In this document: positions 40,301-46,094 of the stretch, piece by piece
Layout of the letters: each line of letters opens with the position of its first letter
Position numbering within the stretch: position 1 is the first letter of the stretch
Assembly (NCBI GenBank): GCA_014843695.1
Contig: CM026402.1
Span: forward strand, 14,861,374-14,925,373
Direction: 5' to 3'
Length of the DNA: 64,000 nt
Origin: Archivesica marissinica
Taxonomy: Eukaryota; Mollusca; Bivalvia; Venerida; Vesicomyidae
Notes under the pieces: model-generated
The model's input: only the letters and a program-made list of their open reading frames with translations
What the model was told of the DNA's origin: nothing
The model's database searches: none
Made by a program: the position numbers and the translations under genes

Positions 40301-40813
40301 TTTATATTATATAAGACCATAGTTTAAACATTGTTTAGTTTCTTACTCGTTTGTGCACACCTATCAACTCTGATTACTTTGGCCTTTATCATCTAACTTA
40401 TATCAATTACGGTATAAATGAAATAATTGCAGACCTGTAAATTTCCATGCACCGAATAAATTGGTAACAATATTAATGGCTAAGCAGTACAACCTGCATT
40501 CATGGTTCTGATTTATGATTCTACTAGGTCTGTAACTGCAGCTGTTTTATATATATATGTATTATAGTTTAAACATATTTTATTTCCCAATATAATACAT
40601 ATTGAACAATGCATACTTCACGCATATCAAAATACAGAAAAGGATTAGAATGAAAGACAGAGTCTTATATAATTCTTATATGTATTATAGAGGAAACGCA
40701 GACGGAAGGAGAAGTCAGCAGTGTCACTAGATAGTCTGGCAGCATTAAATGTTGAGGAAGCTCTCTCACAAATCTACAGCAACCAACAGTCAGAGCCTTT
40801 AATACACCAATAA
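10309..40813 (+). CDS. NPAT: NPAT, LisH-domain histone transcription coactivator (12 exons)
   Basis: NPAT is the cyclin E-CDK2 substrate that concentrates in histone locus bodies and activates replication-dependent histone genes. Exons: 10309-10357, 12208-12372, 19061-20101, 20353-20479, 20596-20683, 24455-24524, 25288-25430, 26130-26214, 29378-29473, 31456-32502, 36936-40276, 40691-40813. They sum to 6375 nt, 2124 residues plus stop (human about 1427). The identity rests on the N-terminus: MMLKHFIPSDVARLVLG then YLRENCYTNTSQCFLTEC aligns with the human start LLPSDVARLVLGYLQ and its LisH motif. The remainder is low-complexity Ser/Lys/Asn-rich with many SP/TP sites. Visible features: AT-hook-like KPRVPRKPK (about 1119-1127), acidic SSSDDDLPLSE, a cyclin-docking-like KQLF (1621-1624) after TPV, and a Lys/His/Arg-rich tail (about 2018-2037). 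Introns total about 24 kb, largely minisatellites. An extra small exon between exons 2 and 3 cannot be excluded. Confidence 0.85.
10358..11165. other. NPAT intron 1, first part
   Basis: No gene seen. AATATTC-rich sequence near 10388-10420 resembles the (GAATAC)-rich stretch at 26440. A perfect CRE-like palindrome lies at 10705-10712. Confidence 0.5.
10705..10712. promoter_or_regulatory. CRE-like palindrome TGACGTCA
   Basis: Perfect 8-bp CREB/ATF consensus, immediately preceded by CATG so that it overlaps an E-box-like CATGTG. It lies 350 bp into NPAT intron 1. A second TGACGTCA occurs at 62894-62901 without a gene nearby, so function here is speculative. Confidence 0.3.
11166..11239 (-). tRNA. 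tRNA-like sequence, tRNA-Lys body with AGT anticodon loop
   Basis: The minus strand begins GCCCGGCTAGCTCAGTTGGT and folds as a 73-nt cloverleaf plus discriminator: acceptor GCCCGGC/GTCGGGT with two G-T pairs, D arm GCTC/GAGC, anticodon stem TCCGA/TCGGG with loop CTAGTGT, T arm GTGGG-TTCGAGT-CCCAC. Body and A/B boxes match eukaryotic tRNA-Lys, but the anticodon position reads AGT (Thr). No intron. It may be a tRNA-derived repeat head or pseudogene rather than a working tRNA. Lies in NPAT intron 1, antisense. Confidence 0.55.
11240..12050. other. NPAT intron 1, second part
   Basis: AT-rich unique sequence. No coding or repeat structure recognised. Confidence 0.5.
12051..12207 (+). repeat. 78-bp tandem duplication ending at the NPAT exon 2 acceptor
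   Basis: Two copies of a 78-bp unit starting AGGGAAGGCCTTGACAGATA. The boundary between copies reads GCATTTCTAG|GGAAGG and the end of the second copy reads GCATTTCAG|GCTACT, the true acceptor. The duplication therefore carries acceptor-like sequence with it. A further TTTTTTTCTAG precedes copy one. Confidence 0.9.
12208..12372 (+). CDS. NPAT: NPAT exon 2 (LisH motif)
   Basis: 165 nt, phase 1 to phase 1. Encodes YLRENCYTNTSQCFLTEC and the following helix up to NLIVILEEWAMYKYQH. Corresponds to the human segment GYLQQENLISTCQTFILE and on to the NLTTILNEY helix, i.e. the LisH dimerisation motif needed for histone gene activation. The donor is CATG|GTATGT. Confidence 0.87.
12556..13952. repeat. 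26-bp minisatellite, about 53 units
   Basis: Core GGCTCATGCTAGAGGGCAC followed by AATGCA, AATACA or AGTGCA. Units differ by a few recurrent substitutions (CATGC/CACGC, GGGC/GAGC). One truncated unit lies near 13640. Lies in NPAT intron 2. Confidence 0.96.
13953..15134. other. NPAT intron 2, unique AT-rich stretch
   Basis: Contains a short threefold repeat of ATTACAGGAC at 14100-14150. ACATGTA-rich sequence throughout. No gene seen. Confidence 0.5.
15135..15180 (+). mobile_element. SINE family A fragment
   Basis: CTGGAGCCGTTACGATTGTG to GGCATTTAAATTC matches the post-tRNA part of the full copy at 18259-18488. It is directly joined at 15181 to a MITE. Confidence 0.7.
15181..15443. mobile_element. 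MITE with CAGGGWTCATTCTAG-type ends
   Basis: 263 bp. The left end CAGGCATCATTCTAGAGGGC and the inverted right end CAGGGTTCATTCTAGG define terminal inverted repeats. It shares its interior with the copy at 41110-41426 (TATAAAGCACTCCT, ACACCATTTAAGGA). No coding capacity. Flanks AATTC/AATTG may be a poor target duplication. Confidence 0.75.
15560..17040 (+). mobile_element. Non-LTR retrotransposon fragment, RT to C-terminal zinc-finger-like region
   Basis: Three consecutive frames belong to one element: 15606-15907 (IGVRQGENLSPLMFSLFLND and the catalytic box YADDTVI), 15990-16291 (ATRAMYSLIKNANR, ILLYGADIWGF), 16340-16873 (FCNICQDKIGDEFHYLFECP, a Cys-Cys-His-Cys motif). Stops and a frameshift near 15907-15990 and 16291-16340 disable it. 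The 3' end near 17018-17048 is a short (TGTTC)n tract. It lies in NPAT intron 2 in the sense orientation. Confidence 0.85.
17041..17709. other. NPAT intron 2, unique sequence
   Basis: No gene or repeat recognised. A GC-richer patch with GATGGCGGCGATAAGC occurs near 17618-17690. Confidence 0.5.
17710..17836 (+). mobile_element. SINE family A, 5'-truncated copy
   Basis: Begins AATTCCACGTTGCCTCCTCT and continues through GAGAGTGATTAATATAAGTT and the TTTCGCAATCGAGCTAAAAT tail. Lacks the tRNA head. Confidence 0.85.
18259..18488 (+). mobile_element. SINE family A, full-length copy (tRNA-Val-like head)
   Basis: The head is GTTGTGATAGCTCAGTGGTA with B box GGAGTTCGAGCCCC. The anticodon-arm equivalent TTCGC-TTCACGT-GCGAA reads CAC, as in tRNA-Val. 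The body CTTAGGCAAGGCATTTAAAT and tail TTTCGCAATCGAGCTAAAAT follow. This is the reference copy for the family in this window. Confidence 0.88.
18609..18645 (-). mobile_element. MITE end fragment
   Basis: GGGCGACTATTTTGCTGCCC then TCTAGAATGATCCCTG is one terminus of the CAGGGWTCATTCTAG family in inverted orientation. Confidence 0.6.
18720..19022. repeat. 34-bp minisatellite ending 38 bp upstream of NPAT exon 3
   Basis: About nine units with core TGTACACACATACATTGTAC plus ATGTAACC(C/T)GTGAT. TGTACATGTA palindromes recur. The spacing to the exon 3 acceptor leaves little room for a normal branch site outside the array. Confidence 0.93.
19061..20101 (+). CDS. NPAT: NPAT exon 3
   Basis: 1041 nt, phase 1 to 1, about residues 72-418. 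The acceptor is AATATTTTAG and the donor is AACG|GTATGA. Hydrophilic, Lys/Ser/Thr/Asn-rich, with no recognisable fold. Includes the highly charged MERKEKRKNEKD near 19618-19653. Human NPAT lacks an obvious counterpart at this length, so the segment is probably a lineage expansion. Confidence 0.8.
20353..20479 (+). CDS. NPAT: NPAT exon 4
   Basis: 127 nt, phase 1 to 2. Encodes VSLVTPNKSSPTAARCDVLV then TPVKLLLLTVEQNTSKSPHR. The acceptor is TTTGCAG and the donor is AAAAAA|GTGAGT. Contains SP/TP sites and a short hydrophobic strand. Confidence 0.8.
20596..20683 (+). CDS. NPAT: NPAT exon 5
   Basis: 88 nt, phase 2 to 0. Encodes KPKTPRKRTSEVSPVSILST and the end MTVEPSSVNP. KTPRKR is a basic, CDK-site-like, possible nuclear-localisation patch. 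The acceptor is ATATTTAG and the donor is CCA|GTAAGT. Confidence 0.8.
20858..21112 (+). mobile_element. tRNA-headed SINE, family C
   Basis: Head TGGTAGTTGAGTGGTTACAG, then CTTGCCCCTCACCACCGTAG and B-box-like ATGAACCCCACTGGAGGTGT, then a body with GCTATC...GGTGGTTCTGCC and an AAATACAAACAAAC 3' end. The same order is found at 26617, 27050, 47283 and 60007. Confidence 0.8.
21120..24420 (+). repeat. 3.3-kb two-monomer minisatellite in NPAT intron 5
   Basis: About 125 units of two interspersed types. The 25-bp type reads TAGATCCCCTACCGTTCTTC+TCTCT. The 27-bp type reads TAGATCCCCTACAGTTCTCT+ACTATAG. The longer type joined to the next unit forms CTACTATAGTAG, a perfect 12-bp palindrome. On the NPAT sense strand the shorter type ends in a pyrimidine tract plus TAG (TTCTTCTCTCTTAG), like a 3' splice site. 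The array ends about 30 bp before exon 6. Confidence 0.96.
24455..24524 (+). CDS. NPAT: NPAT exon 6
   Basis: 70 nt, phase 0 to 1. Encodes MFEKILTDHRLHEKLAETCN and IVH. Resembles my recollection of a short helical motif (HEKLAEN) in NPAT proteins; not checked by alignment. The acceptor is TATATTTACAG and the donor is CACA|GTAAGT. It is boxed between two arrays: the 3.3-kb array on the left and a 62-bp array on the right that copies its last bases and donor. Confidence 0.8.
24510..24896 (+). repeat. 62-bp minisatellite copying the NPAT exon 6 donor
   Basis: Six units at exact 62-bp spacing (donor G at 24525, 24587, 24649, 24711, 24773, 24835) and a decayed seventh. Each contains GTAATATTGTACACAGTAAG, that is the last 14-15 exon bases plus an intact GTAAGT donor, then CCCTGGATTACCAGCTGAAT. 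Confidence 0.95.
24897..25287. other. NPAT intron 6, unique part
   Basis: No gene or repeat recognised beyond short TGTACACTGTA motifs near 25240-25262. Confidence 0.5.
25288..25430 (+). CDS. NPAT: NPAT exon 7
   Basis: 143 nt, phase 1 to 0. Encodes NQMKLSNSGKDNKADVRLTE and ends SRSLEEILGI. The acceptor is CGTCTTGTAG and the donor is ATT|GTATGT. The C-terminal SLEEILGI looks helical. No domain recognised. Confidence 0.8.
25473..25502 (+). repeat. (TTTGA)n microsatellite
   Basis: About six TTTGA pentamers in NPAT intron 7. Confidence 0.8.
25620..25997 (+). repeat. 62-bp minisatellite, six units
   Basis: Core CACTTGTAGCATCAACCACC then ATTGATGCACAGTCTATATG and ATATGAACTGTTTCCGGAGT. It lies inside intron 7, about 130 bp before exon 8, and does not include a splice site. 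Confidence 0.95.
26130..26214 (+). CDS. NPAT: NPAT exon 8
   Basis: 85 nt, phase 0 to 1. Encodes DHFHTELLGDNIDMSDPAYE and SLFKLFGT. The acceptor is GTATTTCAG and the donor is ACAG|GTATGT. The acidic-hydrophobic pattern with a terminal LFKLFG is reminiscent of transactivation-type motifs; that reading is inference. Confidence 0.8.
26440..26616. mobile_element. GAATAC-rich element, possibly a hAT-type MITE end
   Basis: Dense degenerate GTATTC/GAATAC repeats, ending GAATACCCCAGCCCTGG. The terminal CAGGGCTGGGGTATTC (inverted) resembles the CAGGGxTGGG ends of hAT elements. No opposite end could be defined, so placement is tentative. Confidence 0.35.
26617..26878 (+). mobile_element. SINE family C
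   Basis: GGTGGTTACGGTCGTTGTCT, CTTACCCCTCACCACTGTAG, GAAGCTATCCATCTGGCTTG and an A-rich 3' end. The head is cut by the GAATAC element; a separate head fragment lies at 26253-26292. Confidence 0.75.
27050..27256 (+). mobile_element. SINE family C, 3'-truncated
   Basis: Starts GGGGCCGCCGTGGCTGAGTG with the usual CTTGCCCCTCACCGCTGTAG and GGTGGTTCTACCCAGGTGCC. Its 3' part is replaced by the 63-bp array. Confidence 0.8.
27257..27423 (+). repeat. 63-bp minisatellite, left half
   Basis: About 2.7 units with core GTTCACCCTGAATATATAAA and GCGTGATATCTTATATCATG. Interrupted by the Tc1 element; continues at 28924-28992. Confidence 0.93.
27424..28923 (-). mobile_element. Tc1-family DNA transposon, 1500 bp
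   Basis: Perfect 24-bp terminal inverted repeats at 27424-27447 and 28900-28923, outer 20 bases CTGAGTCAAAAAAGAAACGA, flanked by TA at 27422-27423 and 28924-28925. Contains one transposase gene on the minus strand with a frameshift. It lies in NPAT intron 8, inside a minisatellite. Intact identical ends suggest a recent insertion. Confidence 0.93.
27626..28626 (-). pseudogene. Tc1-type DD34E transposase, frameshifted
   Basis: The N-terminal part (28626 down to about 28370) begins MPRLNRNQRMRAIGMIDGGL and carries the helix-turn-helix pair (RQRDVANRLGVTRITITRLL). The catalytic part (28420 down to 27626) carries MFSDESRFC (first Asp), LFQQDNARCHTA (second Asp) and SPDLSPIEQLWD (Glu, 34 residues after the second Asp), plus GGGSVMAWGGI. 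The two parts are in different frames; the break falls near 28390-28425, just after RHIYV, where the other frame resumes at RDRFL. About 10 bases appear to be missing there. The protein would be inactive unless corrected. Otherwise no stop interrupts it. Confidence 0.9.
28924..28992 (+). repeat. 63-bp minisatellite, right half
   Basis: Resumes TATATCATGTTGGATATAGT and ends in a partial GTGATATCTC unit, completing the array split by the transposon. Confidence 0.9.
29236..29345 (+). repeat. 28-bp minisatellite, four units
   Basis: Core CCGGCTGTCTATTGTATGTG then CTCGCTAA. It ends about 35 bp before NPAT exon 9. Confidence 0.93.
29378..29473 (+). CDS. NPAT: NPAT exon 9 (coiled-coil-like)
   Basis: 96 nt, phase 1 to 1. 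Encodes DRSTFNEYLRREKEREL and ILMEAEVEELERSNH, a highly charged helix with heptad-like spacing. The acceptor is TCTTACCAG and the donor is CACG|GTGAGT. The donor and last exon bases are repeated in the array that follows. Confidence 0.8.
29463..30024 (+). repeat. 32-bp minisatellite copying the NPAT exon 9 donor
   Basis: About 17 units of GTAACCACGGTGGGTAGTCT then TAGTTAGAGAAG. The true junction reads AGTAACCACG|GTGAGT; the copies read GTAACCACG|GTGGGT, or with CATGG. All copies share the A-to-G change at intron position +4. Confidence 0.95.
30158..30395 (+). mobile_element. tRNA-headed SINE, family D
   Basis: Head GTCCAATTAGCGCAGTGTTT with B-box-like CAGGTTCAATCCTCTGA, then a body (GGTGGGGTTTCTCTGGGTAC) and a tail GAGTGATTAATATAAGTTGT...GCAATCATTGTAAAATAAAT. 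The tail is the same as in family A although the heads differ. Confidence 0.85.
30595..31245 (+). repeat. 28-bp minisatellite, about 23 units
   Basis: Core TCATCTACAATACTGACGAT then CAAATCTG. Substitutions GTC/GTA and TCATC/TCGTC recur in blocks. NPAT intron 9. Confidence 0.95.
31456..32502 (+). CDS. NPAT: NPAT exon 10
   Basis: 1047 nt, phase 1 to 1, about residues 622-970. Ser/Pro/His/Asn-rich, disordered, with many SP and TP sites (for example GSPVHSSSPG, NPRTPRQTSSPHI). Ends with a basic patch NKSRRKERSKQA. The acceptor TACTTTACAG is preceded 18 nt earlier by ACATGACAG; both are in frame. The donor is GCAG|GTACTG. Confidence 0.8.
32705..34972 (+). repeat. 38-44-bp minisatellite, about 58 units
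   Basis: Core CATTACACACATGGGCGTAG then CTACCAGGTTTCCTATAC. A longer variant with GACTATG or GACT inserted after CCAG clusters at 33430-33910 and 34570-34960. NPAT intron 10. Confidence 0.96.
34973..35276. other. Unique spacer between two arrays
   Basis: NPAT intron 10. No feature recognised. Confidence 0.5.
35277..36361 (+). repeat. 19-bp minisatellite, about 57 units
   Basis: Unit TAGAGATAGCTGTTTCGTC with a T/G alternation (TTTCG or TTGCG). The order of the two variants is itself patterned, with blocks such as TTTTGG repeating at 35640-36060, suggesting higher-order duplication. Confidence 0.96.
36362..36935. other. NPAT intron 10, 3' part
   Basis: A threefold 26-bp repeat (TTCTCGGAACTGTCAGTCCA) lies at 36540-36610 and a (TA)n run at 36898-36911. 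Otherwise unique. Confidence 0.6.
36936..40276 (+). CDS. NPAT: NPAT exon 11 (3.3-kb exon)
   Basis: 3341 nt, phase 1 to 0, residues 971-2084. The acceptor is CATGTTACAG and the donor is GAG|GTGAGC. Starts IKRFSTLKGLLSKPINHPNS, followed by an ordered-looking FSLTAAELHKAL. Then long Lys/Ser/Asn/Glu-rich sequence with AT-hook-like KPRVPRKPK, RRKKK, acidic SSSDDDLPLSEVVKRQKK, CDK-type SSPLSSRRRMLSPR, docking-like PVKQLF, an acidic region near 39590-39900, and a basic tail KKEKKKKHKHKRHRHRSHR. This fits a phosphorylated nuclear scaffold. No stop interrupts 1114 codons in AT-rich DNA, which strongly supports a real exon. Confidence 0.88.
40277..40690. other. NPAT last intron
   Basis: Unique AT-rich sequence. 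The only larger NPAT intron with no tandem array. Confidence 0.6.
40691..40813 (+). CDS. NPAT: NPAT exon 12 (last exon, stop)
   Basis: 123 nt including TAA. Encodes RKRRRKEKSAVSLDSLAALN then VEEALSQIYSNQQSEPLIHQ. The acceptor is TGTATTATAG. A strong basic nuclear-localisation-like cluster is followed by a short amphipathic helix, a plausible C-terminal interaction motif. Confidence 0.82.
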   Translation, partial: RKRRRKEKSAVSLDSLAALNVEEALSQIYSNQQSEPLIHQ

Positions 40814-41066
40814 TTGTGCTAAACACTGGGGAAGATATCTACAGCAAGCAGAGTCGATTAACACATGTCAATAACTGTGCATTCAATGATTAGAGAATTT
40901 ATCACACACTTGATACACTGATCAATAACTCTTTACTGATGATAAGAAAACATTCGGCTGTAAAGATGTAAGCCTTGTAGATATGCTGTTGATTCAGGTA
41001 TTTTCTGTAACTGGATTATTTTCAGTTCAATTCAAACGACCAGATGGCATATACATGTAATTGCAT

Positions 41067-41072
41067 AATAAA
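41067..41072 (+). terminator. Candidate NPAT polyadenylation signal AATAAA
   Basis: First canonical AATAAA seen after the stop at 40813, giving a 3' UTR of about 0.27 kb. Another AATAAA occurs at 41090-41095. The MITE at 41110 begins directly after. Confidence 0.5.
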
Positions 41073-41109
41073 CTTATCTTCTGTGAACAAATAAATAATT
41101 ACTTTACAG

Positions 41110-41426
41110 CAGGGATCCTTCTAGAGGGCGATGTGGGCGACTATATCGTCTACATCCCTCTAGAAGGATCCCTGATTTCGCCCTCTGAGGGCCCACTTAT
41201 TCCTAAAAAAAAAGATTTTAATTTTATTTTACAATTTCATACCAAATTTTATCCAGTAGGAGACACTGGTCCATTATAAAGCACTCCTTCTATTCAAATG
41301 TTGTATTTAATGGCCATACTGTGCATTGTAACGATATTTTGTTGAACTTTATTAAATAACACCATTTAAGGACTCGATCGCACTCTTTCTCACTTTAACA
41401 AAAATTCTGGCCTAGAATGAACCCTG
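41110..41426. mobile_element. MITE with 6-bp target duplication TTACAG
   Basis: 317 bp from CAGGGATCCTTCTAGAGGGC to CCTAGAATGAACCCTG, flanked by TTACAG at 41104-41109 and 41427-41432. The 5' end carries an extra internal palindrome (AGGGATCCTTCTAGAGGG mirrored at 41153-41173). The interior matches the copy at 15181-15443. Confidence 0.85.
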
Positions 41427-41526
41427 TTACAGTAGTTAGTTTAAATGGTTTTGCTAAAGCTACTTAGGAATTTTAACCTAAAAAAGGTTTAAAAAATTGC
41501 ATGTGAAAATTGTGAAGCAAAAACGA

Positions 41527-42040
41527 ATAGGACCAACGTGGACAATCAGTTTGGAACGGGCCACCCATTGTGAGCAGTATGGAATAAAGTGACAATGTAC
41601 AATCAGTTTGGAACGGGCCACACATTGAGAGCAGTATGGAACAAGGCGACCATGTACAATCAGTTTGGAACGGGCCACACATTGTGAGCAGTATGGAACA
41701 AGGCGACCATGTATAATCAGTTTGGAACGGGCCACACATTGTGAGCAGTATGGAACAAGGCGACCATGTATAATCAGTTTGGAACGGGCCACACATTGTG
41801 AGCAGTATGGAACAAGGCGACCATGTACAATCAGTTTGGAACGGGCCACACATTGTGAGCAGTATGGAATAAAGTGACAATGTACAATCAGTTTGGAACG
41901 GGCCACACATTGTGAGCAGTATGGAACAAGGCGACCATGTATAATCAGTTTGGAACGGGCCACACATTGTGAGCAGTATGGAATAAAGTGACAATGTACA
42001 ATCAGTTTGGAACGGGCCACACATTGTGAGCAGTATGGAA
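41527..42040. repeat. 57-bp minisatellite, nine units
   Basis: Core TCAGTTTGGAACGGGCCACA then CATTGTGAGCAGTATGGAA. The length is a multiple of three, so stop-free frames persist on both strands; none is a gene. Confidence 0.95.
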
Positions 42041-42614
42041 TTATGGCTAACATGGACGAGTAGTTTGGTCATTTATATGGAATCACAAACCTCCCAGCAA
42101 TGTATCATCGAATCCCTCCAGGAGATACGTGTATGGTATAATTACCATAGAGATACGGCATTCATTTGTAATCACAATCTCTTCTAACCACATATCTGAA
42201 ACAGCTACATGTACAATGTAGGTGAATTTTAACGAAACCAGACAGAAATGATCACTGACAAGTGACCCAGTTACCCGGTTCTCTTTTATCATCATTTGAA
42301 TGATATCATACCATGCATGTATAACTGTACCACTGTAGTAAACTTGTTATTTATTATTAACTTTATCCAATTGTAAGATATGTCCGGGATAGTACAAGGC
42401 TATCGCATGGGTATGTGGTGGGCAATCATTTTAAAGTGAGTTTATAATATTAATGGAAATAGATCATTTCCAGTGAGTTGAAGTATGTTCCTGTAAACTT
42501 GTGCTGTTCAATATTATTCAGTTGAATATTAAAATGTTATTAATTATTTATTTCATAGTTTAATATTTTATTTCATCTTTGCATAGATTCATGTATTTAT
42601 AATATAAATGTTAT
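42041..42614. other. Intergenic unique sequence
   Basis: No feature recognised. Confidence 0.5.
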
Positions 42615-44325
42615 ATACAACGCCATGCAAATATAATGCTAAATACAATACATGCAAATATAATGCTATATACACTACCATGCAAATATAATGCTATATA
42701 CAATACATGCAAATATAATGCTATATACACTACCATGCATATATAATGCTATATACAATACATGCAAATATAATGCTGTATATACAATACATGCAAATAT
42801 AATGCTATATACAATACATGCAAATATAATGCTATATACACTACCATGCAAATATAATGCTATATACAATACATGCAAATATAATGCTATATACACTACC
42901 ATGCAAATATAATGCTATATACACTACCATGCAAATATAATGCTATATACAATACATGCAAATATAATGCTATATACAATACATGCAAATATAATGCTAT
43001 ATACAATACCATGCAAATATAATGCTATATATACAATACATGCAAATATAATGCTATATACACTACCATGCAAATATAATGCTATATATACAATACATGC
43101 AAATATAATGCTATATACACTACCATGCAAATATAATGCTATATACACTACCATGCAAATATAATGCTATATACAATACATGCAAATATAATGCTATATA
43201 TACAATACATGCAAATATAATGCTATATACACTACCATGCAAATATAATGCTCTATATACAATACATGCAAATATAATGCTATATACACTACCATGCAAA
43301 TATAATGCTATATACACAATGCAAATATAATGCTATATACAATACATGCAAATATAATGCTATATACATACATGCAAATATAATGTATACAATACATGCA
43401 AATATAATGCTGTATATACAATACATGCAAATATAATGCTGTATACAATACATGCAAATATAATGCTATATACACGACCATGCAAATATAATGCTATATA
43501 CAATACATGCAAATATAATGCTATATATACAATACATGCAAATATAATGCTATATACACTACCATGCAAATATAATGCTATACATACAGACAAAAACATA
43601 TATACAATACATCAAAACAAACAAACCAAAAAACACAATATATGCTATAACATCAGCAAATATAATGCTATATACAATACATGCAAATATAATGCTATAT
43701 ACAATACATGCAAATATAATGCTATATACAATACATGCAAATATAATGCTATATACACTACCATGCAAATATAATGCTATATACAATACATGCAAATATA
43801 ATGCTATATATACAATACATGCAAATATAATGCTGTATACACTACCATGCAAATATAATGCTATATACAATACATGCAAATATAATGCTGTATACACTAC
43901 CATACAAATATAATGCTATATACACTACCATGCAAATATAATGCTATATATACAATACATGCAAATATAATGCTATATACACTACCATGCAAATATAATG
44001 CTGTATACACTACCATGCAAATATAATGCTATATATACAATACATGCAAATATAATGCTATATACAATACCATGCACATATAATGCTGTATACACTACCA
44101 TGCAAATATAATGCTATATACAATACATGCAAATATAATGCTATATACACTACCATGCAAATATAATGCTGTATACAATACCATGCAAATATAATGCTAT
44201 ATACACTACCATGCAAATATAATGCTATATACACTACCATGCAAATATAATGCTATATACAATACCATGCAAATATAATGCTGTATACAATACCATGCAA
44301 ATATTAATACTATAAATGTATACAA
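42615..44325. repeat. 27/28-bp AT-rich minisatellite, about 60 units
   Basis: Core ATGCAAATATAATGCTATAT with endings ACAATAC or ACACTACC. ATGCAAAT is a perfect octamer (POU-factor) motif and occurs in nearly every unit. A non-repeat insert lies at 43585-43650. Confidence 0.95.
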
Positions 44326-44454
44326 ATATAATGCTATACATGTTTACTGTATCAAACAAATGTTATGATGAAATAAATATTATACATATATTATGATCTG
44401 TCATACTTATGGGAGAGGGTCCAGACTCTGGTCGGAAAGGGACAGACACGGGTC

Positions 44455-44600
44455 CTCCGTTGAGGTCGTTGTTAACCTGTTCACTGCTGTAAGTTTGATT
44501 CCCACTGGGGGTGTCAAATTGGTTCATATTAGGAAGCAATAACCCTTTCTTGGCAAGAGTACGCATGTATGTGTTTAAATTTAATAATGTATATTTTGTC
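44455..44600 (+). mobile_element. SINE family C fragment
   Basis: GAGGTCGTTGTTAACCTGTT, CACTGCTGTAAGTTTGATTC and CCACTGGGGGTGTCAAATTG match the central part of the family. Confidence 0.6.
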
Positions 44601-44616
44601 ACATGCTAAATTGATG

Positions 44617-44915
44617 GTACGTAAATCGATATTGAATACTTGATGGTACGTAAATAGATATTAAATAATTGATGGTACGTAAATAGATATTAAATAATTG
44701 ATGGTACGTAAATCGATATTGAATAATTGATGGTACGTAAATAGATATTAAATAATTGATGGTACGTAAATAGATATTAAATAATTGATGGTACGTAAAT
44801 AGATATTAAATAATTGATGGTACGTAAATCGATATTAAATAATTGATGGTACGTAAATCGATATTGAATAATTGGTGGTACGTAAATAGATATTAAATAA
44901 TTGATGGTACGTTAA
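44617..44915 (+). repeat. 29-bp minisatellite, ten units
   Basis: Core TTGATGGTACGTAAATAGAT then ATTAAATAA. Confidence 0.94.
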
Positions 44916-45093
44916 CCCATAGAACTAATATTTGAATTTCACAAACATTTGTCCGTTTTGTTATCGATGTATATAATTTGTAGATATTCTATTCATACGT
45001 AATATTTTCATATTATATTGTTATAACTTTTCCATTCTGTTACATTTCTGCATACATGTTTTAAAACAATCCTGTGATGAAGTAAAAGAGAAT

Positions 45094-46094
45094 ATCTCGT
45101 GTATATACTCGTATACTGCAGTCACCTCGTGTATATACTCGTATACTGCAGTCACCTCGTGTATATACTTGTATACTGCAGTCACCTCTCGTGTATATAC
45201 TCGTATACTGCAGTCACCTCTCGTGTATATACTCGTATACTGCAGTCACCTCGTGTATATACTCGTATACTGCAGTCACCTCGTGTATATACTCGTATAC
45301 TGCAGTCACCTCTCGTGTATATACTCGTATACTGCAGTCACCCTCGTGTATATACTCGTATACTGCAGTCACCTCGTGTATATACTCGTATACTGCAGTC
45401 ACCTCTCGTGTTATACTCGTATACTGCACACCCGTGTATATACCGTATACTGCAGCACCTCGTGTATATACTCGTATACTGCAGTCACTCGTGTATATAC
45501 TCGTATACGCAGTCACCTAGTGTATTACTCGTATACACACCCAAACCAAACCAACACCCAAAACCAACCACACATCTCGTGATATACTCGTATACTGCAG
45601 TCACCCGGGTATATACTCGATACCTGCAGCACCCGAATACTAGGTACTCACACCTCTTCTTTTATATTATCGTATACTGCAGTCACCCCACACCAACCAA
45701 CACAAAACCCAACCACCCCCAAAACCAACCAACCAAAAACCACCCCACCCCCACCAAACAGTCACCCTGCTGTATTACTGTATTACTGAAGTCACCCTCG
45801 TGTATATATCTTATACGCAGTCACCTCGGTAATAATCAGTATACTGCAGTCACCTCTCGTGTATATACTCGTATACTGCAGTCACCTCGTGTATATACTC
45901 GTATACTGCAGTCACCTCGTGTATATACTCGTATACTGCAGTCACCTCTCGTGTATATACTCGTATACTGCAGTCACCTCTCGTGTATATACTCGTATAC
46001 TGCAGTCACCTCTCGTGTATATACTCGTATACTGCAGTCACCTCTCGTGTATATACTCGTATACTGCAGTCACCCCTCGTGTATATACTCGTAT
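45094..46094. repeat. 30/32-bp minisatellite running into the assembly gap
   Basis: Core TCGTATACTGCAGTCACCTC then GTGTATATAC. Regular at both ends but badly degraded at 45410-45840, with C/A-rich filler such as CCAAACCAAACCAACACCCA. The degraded part looks like consensus error rather than evolution. Confidence 0.9.

Noticed and set aside
41473..42072. 199- and 191-codon Cys-rich frames on the minus strand
   Set aside because: 57-bp minisatellite (multiple of three), so the frame stays open by periodicity alone.
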